64,000 nucleotides of DNA from Tetrahymena elliotti 4EA. Lineage: Eukaryota; Ciliophora; Oligohymenophorea; Hymenostomatida; Tetrahymenidae. The position numbers were made by a program, and so were the translations under genes. Shown here piece after piece: positions 27,101-39,869 of the stretch. Under the pieces are notes generated by a model that was given only the letters and a program-made list of their open reading frames with translations, was not told the origin of the DNA and made no database searches. The DNA lies in assembly GCA_000231825.2 (NCBI GenBank), contig JH720336.1, positions 190,235 through 254,234 of the forward strand. The letters run 5' to 3'. Position 1 is the stretch's first letter. Each line of letters opens with the position of its first letter.

Positions 27101-30100
27101 GTTTAATTTATTAAAATAAATAATTATAATTTAACAATAATTAGAATCTCCATGCCCTCTCTGCTAATTCGATGACTAAATGTCTATTAAAAGTACAGTA
27201 ATCCCAAATATATTTTTATTGCGTGATTCTCTTCAAGTTATTTTATATAATTCACTACTCAATACAATAGTATGGTATAAAAGTAAAAATAATTATTTAT
27301 TTTTAGCATTTAATTTAATGAAAAATTTAATAAAAAGAATTCGATTCAGTGATTGCTGGTGTTACATTTAGCACATACAATTGTGAAATATTAATTGGGT
27401 TTTAAAATAGATAAATTGAATTATGGAATTGCTAAGATACAGAAAAGATCTACTTATAAAATTAGATCACTTCTTTAGAAGATATTGTAGACATTTAATA
27501 TTCGGTTGAAGATACCAATAAAATTTATGTTGTCTCTAAAAATAAAATTATATTTTATGATTTGAAAAAAACATGGGAAAAAGTAATAGATAAAGTCAAC
27601 AAATTTTTTGGTCAATAAAAAGGTTATGAAAACCATAATGTAGTATTTGAATAGAAAGACTATGAAATTTTAAAATCTTAATACTTAAAACAGCTAGGTA
27701 TACTGATACTCTTAACATCAAAAAGTAAAAAAATAATTTAAATTATTTTTAGAATAATAATTAAATAAATTTTGATTTTAAATAACATATTTACATATTT
27801 ATTAATAACCAAAATTGTAATATTTAATATAGATTAAATTATCTTTTATGGTTTTGGAATACAACAAGTAATTAAGCTTCAAAGTCTAACTAATGATCCT
27901 TACTCAATAGTTTTTATAGGAAATACAGAGGATAAAACTAAAATAATTATTTCTACCATTTAGAAAGTTTGGTTGATTAACATTGGTCCTCTATTCTAAA
28001 ATTTCGACTACAAAAGTACTAAAATTCTAGATTTTTATAAGGAAATAATCTTGAACAACGAAGGGAAAAAAGATAATTAAATCAAGTTGAAATTTAACAA
28101 TTATTGTTTGTTAAATATTTATTTTTAAGCTTCTTCAGAAACAAGATCTATGAGTATTTTTGGACAAGGTTCTAGATAAGACCCATATTCTCATTTTAGT
28201 GCACTTTAAAGTTTAATTATTTAAATAGGTCTAAGCAATTTAGTTTTTAGCTATAAGTAAAACTAACTAAATTTGATATTCTTTTCTCATGATTAGAGTT
28301 TGTACCACAGAATATCTAAGAGAGTTAACCTATAAAACTCAGTCTTTACCTAAATTAATTTTATAGGAGAATAAAACACTTAGTAACCAATCATTTTTTA
28401 ATTTGATAAAAAAATATTTTTATTCGCAACCTTAAATTATTTTTATCAATTTATTCAACAAATTTTAAAAACTTTGAAAATTAATTATTTTTAATAATTG
28501 AAGGGATGGCAAGACCGTTTTGGAGATTGAAGAAGGATATGAGCTAAGCTCTTATATGAGTGTGACATTTTAAAATATCATATTTAAAAGCATAGATCTA
28601 TAATAACAAAGCAATACCCAAGCTAGCTCCTTATCAGATCCATCAATATTATAATTTTCTGTTATGAGTGTTGATAACCTTGTATTTGAAAATGTTAATT
28701 TTGGATTATATTCTTAGAACTAAAATATTGCTAAATATATTAAAGTAGTCAATTGTACCAAACTAATTCTTAATAATTCTGAATTTTATGGGACTTCATT
28801 TTACATCGATAATGTAATTAAATTCCAAGCTTCTAATACAATAATCTTTGGAATGAAATCTGATATGATCTCTAACGAAAATCAACAAATTAACCTACTA
28901 AAAAAGAAGGGTATATCTTTTATTAAGTAGCTTTTCAGGAGTAAGGTTGTTGGCATTAGTAAATTTTCACTTTAGTAAATTAATTTAGATAATTGCTAAT
29001 TAAACTCTATAAAAATGTTTACCTTTGAATGCTTTGAAGATTTTACCCCTAATTTGAAAGCCCCTTCTCTTTATCTAAATAAAACATATATGCAGCATTC
29101 TTCTCTAATTGGATTGGATAGTTGCAGATAATTACAAGATTTAATTATTAATATTTAAACTGTCTCTCTTTTAGATTTAAGCTATAAGGACAGCCAGATT
29201 TTAACAGATGGTTTCGTTTCTATTAGTAGAATTGAAAATATTGTAATTAAGAATACAAATAAATCTATTAAAAATTTTGGTTCTTAAGCAAGTTTTCTTG
29301 TCTAATATTAAAAATCCGATACTTAAATTGGATAGTTAACATTGAAGAATCTTTATCTTAGTGATACTTAATTGTTCTAAGTTTCTAATAATTTTAGTAT
29401 AGTGAACACAACGATTGTAGATTGTAGATTATCTTATTCTTCAATTATTAGTGTTTAATCAACCTAGACTTTTGCTAATGTTGTAGCTAGTAGAGTAAAC
29501 ATAACTAATACAATTATTGAAGATAACTCAAAAATTATTTTTATGTAATAAACTCTTGCTGTTTTTTTGGAAATAAATACTTTCTCTTTGACTAATGTTA
29601 CCTCTAATTTGTCATCAATAATTTAATTATACTAAGATTAGTCCCAAATAGATGTTAAAATCTAAGATATATTTATTAATTCGTGCTTTTTTTTCAATTC
29701 TAAAATTATTGAAAAAGGTAACTAAGTATTTACAAATATTAACAATCTAATTATTAAAGAAAATACTTAATTCGTTAATTCTTTAATCATAAAGAGTACA
29801 GCAAATATAGAAAATTAAAGAGTCAATTTATTGAATATTCCCATGTTCAGTACAATAGAACACTTAGAAGTCTCTTAATCTTCATTTAATGAATCTAAAG
29901 TATTAGAAATTAAAGAATAGGCGTATTTGTATATCAATAGTCTTAACTTAACATAAAATATCTTTAAAGCTCAGCAAATTGACAGCAACAGTTAATAGCA
30001 ATAAAAAATTATTCAAAATGTCAATTTTAGTGATTTTAGCAGTGTGAATGAAAAGCTTGCCAACAAGTCTTTATCAGATTTACCTCTTTTTAACATTTCA

Positions 30101-33100
30101 AATACCCCATCTCACCCAGAATAAGATAAAATTAGATATCTCATTGAAGTAACAAACATTAAGATATTTAATGCTTCTATTGTATCTAATGATTTTCAAG
30201 GATATATAATTTTTGGATAACCATAATCATAGTAGATCTAGTCCGAAATTCAACAAATCTACTAAAATCTTAATTTCTCCAATAATAAGTTTGTGCCAAA
30301 CTCTAATTTTATTTTATTAGAAATAAATTTTAACTCTCTAAATAGAAATTCTTCAGTTGAAATTTCAAATTTCACTTTAGTAAATAACATGATCGATACT
30401 TTGAATCCTAGTATTCCTTTAAATTAATTAGAAGATGGTAGATCTTTCTTCTTCTTTGGATCAGATAAAGTAATTTTTAATTTTTGAATTTCAGTCAAAA
30501 ATAAATTTTCCTTAATATTCATTTGAATTCATTCTAATTTAAAAAAAATTAATTATTAATTTTATATTTTTATAGCTAGGAAAAGTGTATTTATCTAATG
30601 GAATAATAAAAAATAATAACAATGTTGGATTTGCTAATGTAAAATATTCTTTGAATATTGTTACAATTACTAATGTTAATGCTACTGGTAACTAAGATGA
30701 TGAAGTATTGTAGTAATCATTTATGTAGATACTTCATCCAAGAAGATTTATGATGTCAAAGTGTCTTTTTGAAAGATATAATATAATAGGATCAACATTC
30801 TTAAGTATTGAGTTAAATAGATAATATTTCTAGGTGCAGAATAGCCCTTATGGTGAGGAAACAGAATAAAATTCTGATATTTAATTAACTGATGATAATA
30901 TTAAAGTTCCAAGAAAAGGCTCTAGGTCTAGGAATTTACCACAAAAAAATAAAAAGAAAAATCAACACTAAGACTTGCTATCAGATAATTTACTAACTAA
31001 AGATCTTGGTTTAGAAGATGAAGCTATACAAAGTAGTTTTAATTATCAAAAAAGATTATTAAAAAGCGAAGAAATAAGTAAAAAAAATCAAGAAGAAATA
31101 TAGTATTCAAGCTGGTATGAAAACGAAGATGATATTTTCGATAAAATATCTGGTCATGATGATATTGAATAAATAAGTTATGTTGATATCACAAGTAATA
31201 CCAATGACTCTAAAGAGGAGTTGTATTATGCAGTGTTTTATGATAACAAATTTATAAATCTGATAGGATAAAATATTTCTTAATCAATAAGTTCTTCAGT
31301 TATCAACTTACAGAGCAACTTGTTAGTGAATATCATTTTAGAGAATTGTTCATTCATTTAAAATATAGTAACATCTAGTGAAGATTATTACAGATAAAGA
31401 AGGCTTTCATAAGTTGAAATATCTGCTGTCAACTCTAACATATTTTTAACAAATAATTAGTTCATTTATGGAAGATTTTAATTACCTATAACTTAGTTTA
31501 TAGATACTATTTATTTCTATTTATCTGCTAAATACATTCAATTTCAAACTTATGTTTAGTCTTTTAACCACTTTCAAGGAGAATGCAATGAGTTAACAAT
31601 CCAAAACTATATGTCAGGAGGTGTTTTAGAAGGTTAGAATATTAGAATACTAAATAGTACTTTTAATGCAACCTGCACTATGAGTTAGCCTACATTGTAC
31701 ATCAAGTTATATGATTAAAGTTAGCTAGATGTTTCAAACAGCTAGTTCATAGATTTATATGGAATTTAAGAAGGATCAGGTTTAGTCATAAATGGTGTAA
31801 TGAATAAAGTTTCAATCAACATATCAAATATAACTATTACTAGAATGAGTTGTCCATCTGCTTAAAGTGAAGGGTTTTTCTTTTTTAATAACCTTAAATA
31901 AGGTAGTGTGATTAAAATCAAAGGAGTTAAAGCTAAGCAGCTATATACCTAAAATGGTTCTTTGATAAAATCATTAAATGAGAACATATTTATTAGCTTA
32001 TAAGATATTTAGGTTGATAATTCCTTTGATAATGAGCTTTTTAGTGATTTCACTATTATGAAAAATCAAATTAATCTCCTTGAAAAGAAATAATCAGTAC
32101 AGACCTACTTTAAAAATTTAGGAAATGCTTCATTTAATCCTAATAAAATATAAAATTATAAAACTGACATTGATGAAGAAGATATGCTAAATCTTAATGG
32201 TTTTATGTAAGAAAGTTAGAAAATAGAATTTAACCCAAAATAAATAAATAATCAAAGATTGCTATAATCTAAAACCTAAGATGACTCAGGAGATGATGAT
32301 GGCGCAGAAGAGTCAACTTAGATAAAATTCTTAGACGTTGTGAATTATATGATACTGAATTAATAAATTGAATTAATGTAGTAAAAAATTTTGCTGAGAG
32401 ATGCTGGATAATTAATTTTTATTCAAAATGCAGATACTTTAAATATCAGTAACCTTAAGGTCTAAAAATATGGTATTGCTTTTACCTCTGAAAATGAATT
32501 AATTCATATTTCTAATGTAAAAAATACCTTATTGAATAAGCTTGATATCCAAAATAATATTTTTTATTATTCAGAAGCCTTAAGAGTTTAATATTCTGAA
32601 GTAATATTAAAAAACTCAATATTCTCTAATAATAAATATTGTGGATCAACATTGATATTGCTTAACTACTTGTTAACTTAGAAAAATCATATTCTAAATG
32701 TCCAAATAAAAAACAATATTTGCAAGAATAAATTTAGTTGTTTCTCTCCCCTAATGAGCCAGCTATCTTTTGTTCATGTTTCAAACACAATCATATCTCA
32801 TAATTAAGGAAAAAACACTATTGGTGGTTTTTTTTATTCTCTACCTCTACAAAAAAGTAATACTTCAGATACTTAAGATTTGAAAACTAGTAATAAAGCA
32901 CATAAATTAAAAAATATGATTGTGATGAAAAATTTTACAATAAGTCATAATTATGCTACTTAAATTGGTGGTATAGCATTTGAGTTAGGTAAGAATATTA
33001 GTTGTAAACTTGTAAACTCTTTATTCACTAAAAATTATGGCTAGCAAGTAGGTGGTCTATCATTGTAGCTCAATGATCCTAATTCAATTACTTTTGAAAA

Positions 33101-35816
33101 TAGCACAATTAGAGATAATTATTCTAAATTCACAGGAGGAGTGCTGATTTAAAAATCTTCAACTTTGCAGCTGAAGAATAATTTTTCTTAATTCATTTTT
33201 AATAATACTCCAAATTAGTTTACATCTGGCCCACGCTCATTTTAAATAATTCCTGTAGAATCAAGTGTCACAAATAGCTCAGACAATATAAACTAGAGAC
33301 TAAATCAATCCAAGGGTGATGCTATTAAATTATAAGGAGCTCCCTTGACTAGATCTTATTAGTTCATAAAAATTAAAGAAAAATTATATTAAATTAAAGA
33401 TTTTAATAGTGGAGATAAAATACCTTCTTTCTTTTTAAAACTTTTTGATGAAAATAATTAAACAATTATAGGAACACAAATCCCAAATGTGAAAGTTTAT
33501 CTTAGTAATCAAAGCTAGTAAGGTTCTTTCTTGAAAGGAAATGACAATAGTTTATATTCAAATATGGAATAAAATTACAACCCAAATGTAGGAATACTAT
33601 TTGATCAGCTATAGCTTTATGGTTTTCCTGGTACAAATGTGACCATAATATTTAAGCTTCATGATATACTATATGAAAATGCTGAGTCTTTAGTTCCTTT
33701 TAGCAGTACTTCTTAATCTTATAACTTCACAATAAATGTTAGCTTGAGAAAGTGTGTCACTGGTGAGTAGATAAAAACAACTTTAATTACCACAGAATGT
33801 GAACAGTGTCCTAAGTAGTACTATTCTTTACTAGATCCTCACAACAACTAAAATGTTAAGTGTCTTAAATGTCCTGATAATTCTAACTGTCCAGGAGGAA
33901 ACAATTTAATTTTGTCAGAAGGGTAAAATTCAATTTAAACTTTAAAATATTTAAAATAATTCTTAATTCATAGGTATTGGAGAGATAGTATTGAATCAGA
34001 TACTATTGTAGAATGTAAATTTTCTTTTGAAAACTGCTTAGGAGGTTTGAATGTTGGAGATGATTCATGCACAAATAATAGAATTGGCCCTCTTTGTGAA
34101 ATATGTGATATTAGATAAGGCTTCACAGATCTTTCAGCAAACTAATGCTTAGATTGTAAAATAATTTGGCTTGCATCTCTTATTATGGCACTAATTCTTT
34201 TATTTTTCTTCTTTTATATTTTTATCTCTATCGATTCTACTGTTAGTCGTATCAGAAAATTCCGTATATTATTTGAATACAGTTCAGCTAACCATATAGG
34301 ATAGACTTCTATGCTTGTAAAACAATTTGTTAGCTATCTATAGGTCCTTTCTATTATATCGTACTTTAGATTTAATTTTGGTAAGGAGTCTATATCATCA
34401 ATAATATACAACATTGGTAATCCTTTGATAGGTTTCAATAATATTGTCAGTTGTTTCATTTACAAATACTCAGAACAATGGAATGTAAAAATTAATTTTA
34501 CTTTCTTCTATTTTTTCATTAAATTAGATTCAATCAATAGTAAATATTTTAATAAATATTAGATTCCTCATATTTACATTTCGTTCACAGTTTCAGTTTT
34601 AATTCCGATTTCTTTGAGCTTGGTAGTTTTTATAACCTAAATGATAATAAATTTTAGAAATTACTACTATAGAAAATACTATTTGATTACTATGATGCTT
34701 GTTAATTATTTCTATTTTACACCTCTTGTATTATCAAGAGCAATGGAATTGATGATTTGCAGATAGATAGGAAATGAAAAATATATCACTGCATCTACAA
34801 TATACAATTGCAAACTAGATTCTTTCTAGAAAATCAACCTCTTTTATCTGATTCCTTTGATTTTTATAGTGCTGGTTGCAATTCCTGTTTATATTATATT
34901 AAGGATAAAGATGAGATTTTAATAAAATCTGCCATTAAAGTATTTCTAGTATATCTTAGGTGACTTTAGAAAGAAGTATTTCTATTGGGAGTTTGTGAGG
35001 TTCTTCACAAAGATAGCTCTTGTTTCTCTACCAGTACTATTTTAAGAAGATGTAAGAACTATGGGATAGGTTTTAAATCTTATTTTGATCATTTATTATG
35101 CATCTGTTCTTTACTTCCACCCATATTGGACAGAAATTTGCTAAAAGATGGAACTTATAACTGGAGCTGCTCTTTTTATCACATTCCATTTCTGTTTACT
35201 TTCATATAATAAAGATAATTTTTCTGTCTGGTGGTGGGTAACAATAATAGTAATTTCCCTCACAAATATACCTTTAATCTTTTGGTATATAATATCCTTC
35301 TTTTAGGCATATAAGCCTTCTCTAAGCAAATTCTTTAATTACAGTACAAGAAGAAAGATGTCAGATAGTGATGATCCTCAAGCAAGAGCTCGTTTATTAT
35401 GGCAGTTAGCCCTATTTACAGTTAAAAAGCATATTAAAAAAGAAAAATAGTAAGCTTTAGAAATAAAGAAAAATAAATAAAGAGCTAAACCAGTAGATAA
35501 TAATTGTATCGATAATTCATCATTCATCACTGGTTATAATGAAGCATCTCAAATACAAAATGAGGCTAAAAAATCTAAGTTACTTTGGTGGAGAAGAAGT
35601 GGAAGAAGTAGTAATTAAGGTTAGTACAATGAAAATAAATCTAATTAATCTAATTTGAACTAGCCTCTTCTTCAATAAAACAGACTAACGATTATGGAAA
35701 GCAAATTTAGTCAAAATTCAGATGACTATAATCCATATCATGACTTTAATTTCTCATTTTTACCATAAGAAAACTAAAATATAAAAAGTCAAAGAACTAA
35801 TTAATTTAAAGAGTGA
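24127..35816 (+). CDS. Giant surface membrane protein, paralogue 2: beta-propeller, beta-helix, Cys-rich, 9-TM (9 exons)
   Basis: Nine exons (introns 24599-24717, 25931-26011, 27001-27144, 27193-27337, 27725-27832, 28383-28503, 30470-30575, 33923-33973) join to 3605 codons, TGA at 35814-35816. The layout matches the upstream gene. It has a signal peptide ('MAKKLILIFIIAHICNVLA'). WD-like blades follow to about residue 1200 ('GDIELWDFQTRDI', 'YSIILWDPQTQR'; a second series starts near 'GFQNRQIELWNC'). The beta-helix region extends to about 2900 and ends in a clear series 'GGFFYS', 'GGIAFE', 'GGLSLQ', 'GGVLIQ'. A Cys-rich module ('CPKQYYSLLDPH', 'CPDNSNCPGG', 'GPLCEICD') precedes about nine membrane helices (about 3050-3430) and a basic, Gln/Asn-rich tail. 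Several introns sit at the same homologous sites as in paralogue 1. A lysine-rich insert at about 30890-31150 is specific to this copy. Function is unknown. Confidence 0.87.
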
Positions 35817-37153
35817 GTAAATTTAAATTGTTTGATACATACATATTAAATAAATAAATTAATAAAATCATAACTCAATTTGGCCTAAGTAATAGGTTTT
35901 ATTTTTTTGCTGCTTTTAAATTTTATTTAAATTCATAAATCTGAGTTAAAATAAAATTTTATTTATCACAATTTTTTAAAATGTCAAACATTTATTCATT
36001 TTATTTGTCATCTTTTGAGAAAAGTCTTTGATATTTATATTTTGATCATTCAAACTTTTTAAAAAAATATCTTGAACATAATAAATCATAATTTCTTAAA
36101 GGTAAAAAAACTTAATTAAATATTGGATAATTTAGGTTAACCAGTTCCTTCAATAAAAAATAAAAATAAAAACTTCAACAATTTTTTAAGATTTTTCGGA
36201 CATATAAAATTGGAAATTTGTTAATGAAATACAATTTTAAATTATTACTATCTTTATTTTAAATTAAGAACTAATTGCTAAATTATATTTTCTTAGCAAT
36301 AAAATGTCACATGTTTAATAAATAATATTGAGATGAGATTAATTCTTCATAAAAGATCACGAAATATTAAAACAAATAGAAAATTCACTTTTTTTAAAAG
36401 ACAAATAGTTTTTGCTATCAATATTTTTGTAAAAAATATAATTTAAAATGTTAAATGTAAAGAGAGAAAATAAAATATTAACAATAATTTTAAAAAAATC
36501 AAAATACTTTTTTGAATAGTCACATTTACTCTTCAATCAAGTAAAATCTAATAATAATTATTTTTTCTTACTGCATAAGAATTTATTTTTTTTTTAACCA
36601 TTTTTGTATCGAGTATTAATGACAAAAGTTTACAAGTTTTAAAATAAATAAAAAACTTTCAGACAAAAATAGTATGAAAGGTAATAATGGTATGAAAACT
36701 TAAAGCAATAATTAGAAAAATTTAAATGAGTTAAAAAATTGATGATAATTACAGTGAAATAAAGAAATATAAAAATTTTTTTGATTAAATATAAAAAGGA
36801 AGTTATGGTTTCAGAATAGTAGATGATAAATTATTTCAATTAATTTTTACCAAAATTTTAAAACAAAAACATATCACTTTACAGTCTAAAAAATTGTGAA
36901 TAATAATTATTTATTTGTAATTTTTAGTACTAAAAAGAAAACTTTGATTTTGTATCATTAAATAAATTAATAAGTTTTAGCTTTATCTAACTTGAGTTTA
37001 TCATTTTGTATTTTTGTAGTAGCTCTTTAAAAATTTCAATGAAAATATTTTTACAAAAACTATTTAAATGCTTTAAATCGCCTTGAATATACATAAATAT
37101 ACTAAATGCATTAATTGATTTATATTAACAACATGCTTAAATTAGCTTTTCAC
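35817..37153. other. Convergent spacer after the giant genes
   Basis: About 1.3 kb of A/T-rich sequence with no frame I would call a gene. Confidence 0.55.
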
Positions 37154-37549
37154 TCAAATGAGCAAACTTCCTAAAAAGATAGATGAAACTGTTAGTAATA
37201 AGCCACTCAGTTTAATGAAACATGTTTATTGGAATTCAACCCAATCAACTAAAACTTTATCTGCTTCTTTTGCTTTACTATCACAAGAATCTGTACAAAT
37301 CTTAAAGGAGGTATAATTTGGTAAGCTAAGGCAATTACTATCCCAACATTTCTTATAATTCTCAACAGCTTTAACACATGTAACTTTACTTGGAGATTAA
37401 GATTTAGAGCAAGGGTCGCCTTTCTCATTTTTATCTGAACAATCTGTGAACTCCCTAAATTATTTTTCAGGAACCCAGCTAGGTCTAGTAACTTCTTATG
37501 CGTTTATAGCAATTAATAAAATGAAAATTGAAAGAGCTATATATTTCAT
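37154..37549 (-). CDS. Small secreted Cys-rich protein, probably GPI-anchored
   Basis: An intronless frame of 132 codons (131 residues), TGA at 37154-37156. Residues 1-18 form a signal peptide ('MKYIALSIFILLIAINA'). The mature part contains nine cysteines in a compact arrangement (for example 'FTDCSDKNEKGDPCSKSQ', 'VTCVKAVENYKKCWDSNC', 'FKICTDSCDSKAKEAD') after a 'PSWVPEKQF' segment. The C-terminus is a hydrophobic tail with no following charged residues ('CFIKLSGLLLTVSSIFLGSL'), as in GPI-attachment signals rather than a transmembrane anchor with a cytoplasmic domain. I infer a small GPI-anchored cell-surface or ciliary-membrane protein. The fold and ligand are not recognised. Confidence 0.85.
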
Positions 37550-37945
37550 TTTTGGAGCTAAATTTTTTTTTTAATTTGTATTTATTTTTATTATAAATTA
37601 TTTTGTCAATGTACTGCTGATATAAAGTAATCACAAAAATATGTAAAGAAGTAACATTATCCTAAAAATGTAAGATTATTCTAAGAGTTCCTTCTTTATT
37701 TTGAAAATTTTTATAATTTCATTAGATATTACGTGGTATATGATCAAGAATGCAATCATTATATTTATTTTATATGCAATTATCTGTTTTTCTCTGACTT
37801 AAATAATAAAAATTTGTTGATATCATATTTAAAAATAAATTATTTAGTTTTTTTAATAGCATTAAAAAATATTTAAGATTTTTTATCCTACTTTTTTAAA
37901 ATTTGAAATTTATTTTTTTTACCCACAAATCCTGTTTGGTTTTTA

Positions 37946-37995
37946 TATGAAGAAGTTTGTAAAATAAAAATATGAAGAAGTTTGTAAAATAAAAA
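37946..37995. repeat. 25-bp direct tandem repeat
   Basis: Two copies of 'tatgaagaagtttgtaaaat' plus 'aaaaa', spaced exactly 25 nt, lie in the gene-poor region upstream of the GPI-type gene. Confidence 0.85.
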
Positions 37996-39584
37996 GTAAT
38001 TAAATGAAGAAAAAATATTTAGTTTCTATTTATTAAAGAAATTTAGTTTACACATCTAACAGAATTATTACTTATTCAATAATGGAATTAAAGAATTTGA
38101 AAAGTGTTATTTCTGAAGAACTGATATCAAAAATGGTATTAAAACCCTTCAGAGAGTTGAGAAAAAATACTTTATAAAAGATTTTAAATTTAAAAGAATA
38201 ATAAAATACATTGATAGATTTTAAGAATTAACAAATTTAATTCTATCTAAATTTATTTTTGGAAATTAGATGTAACGACGTAAAAGAGTGATTTTTTATT
38301 CTCTGGAAATTCTTTAGATTTTTTCTTTTATTCTTAAAATATCTGAATGAAGAAAAAATACTACTAATTAGAGAGAGTGATTACATCTTTAAAGTGCAAA
38401 ATATTCGATTAATAAGCCCACTCTATTAATAAAAGAATTTAAATTGAATATGTCATCTCAAAGCCCTTATCTATGATTAATTTTATTATTTTCTAAATTT
38501 AAGATGAAAAATAATGCAATCTATTATCTTTTTAATTAAAACTTTTGTAAATTTGATTGTATGCCTCTTAAAATCTCTTAGCTAGTAGATTTCGAATTTA
38601 AAGAGACATTTAAATGTCTTACACATAAAATAAAGTTGGCAAAAATTAATATTTTTTTTGTTAAGTAATGTTATCCATATGTTTAATTTTTAAATTTATT
38701 AATAAGATTTGTTTTAATCTTATTTGAAATAGTGATTATATAAAATTTAAAATAATACAATTATTTAATACTCTCAAAAGAATAATTCTTACATAAATTC
38801 AGAGAAAAGGATAATGAATTTCTTTTTTGTAATATTATTAAATAATGAGCTACTATTGATTCAATCAAAAAGTATCCAGATTTTGTAAATAAAAATAGAA
38901 AATTCGAATTATTAGTGATTAAAATTAATAAAAGAAATTTGACTCAAAAAGTTAGAGTGGACTATTTTTATTGATCTATTTTAAAGTAAATGATTTATTG
39001 CTTAAAAGAAAGTTGGAAAAATATCTTTTTTAATGAGTAAATTTGATGAAATTTTATTTATGTGAATACGAGAAATAATTTCTTTGTAATCCATTCTCAT
39101 GATCAAAATATTTACTATTTTTACTTTGAAAATAAATAAAGAGATATTAAATAAGATATCAAAAGTTGATTGAACAGTCAAGGAAGTTAATAAAAGAAAA
39201 TTAATTCAAAATTATTGATACTTCTTATTATGATTGCGTATTAATAATATTTTGCATAGTAAATTAGCTAAATATAAATTTATACTCCAATAATATTAGG
39301 TATAAAAGATGTACTTATTACTCCATCATAAAATTAAATTCATTTTATTTTTTATTTTTATTTCAATTAAATCTTGAGTCTCTAATAATTTGCATTCATT
39401 GCTCAAAAGTGTATTACAAGTAACATTTGACTAGAAAAATAAGCTTGAGATTTATTAATGCAAGACTAAAAAAAGAAGAAAAATATGGAATTAGTTCATC
39501 AAAGGGTATCCAAACATTTAAAAAAAACAAAATGAAAAAAATGGATGATTAATTTAAAAGGATACATAAAAACTTAACTTTCCT

Positions 39585-39869
39585 GATAATGAAAAATATC
39601 TTGTAACAATAAAATTAAAGTATAGCAGTAATATCATTATTTTGAATAATTTTAGTTTATTTGATTTTATAGAGTGCGTTTTAAATATTGTCAAAATTAA
39701 TCAGCAAAGCAAAACCCATCACTTTAACTCTCAATTTTTTGAGAAATTCTTTAAAATATCTTCAATTCAAAAAAGCAATTCTCTTATAAAAATTCTAAAG
39801 CAGGATTCTATATGTTATGAACAAATAGCTGATGGGCGTGAAGTTATTGAATTTTAGTATATATCATGA
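39585..39869 (+). pseudogene. Possible relic open frame
   Basis: A plus-strand frame without an obvious start encodes 'EKYLVTIKLK', 'FDFIECVLNIVKINQ', then 'FFEKFFKISS' and 'ILKQDSICYEQIADGREVIE', ending in TGA at about 39869. The last third looks more like natural protein than the surrounding DNA does, with fewer A/T-only residues. There is no domain, no start and no clean exon structure. It may be a remnant or a short exon of an unseen gene. Confidence 0.25.

Noticed and set aside
27180..27371. Separate small gene starting MSIKSTVIPN
   Set aside because: The frame covers the end of a short exon and the following intron of giant paralogue 2 (introns 27001-27144 and 27193-27337).
34985..35209. 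Plus-strand frame starting MGVCEVLHK
   Set aside because: It is a shifted frame inside the membrane module of giant paralogue 2.
38490..38850. ~120-codon plus-strand frame that might be an ankyrin-like fragment
   Set aside because: It shows no repeat signature, and its length is compatible with chance when TGA is the only stop.
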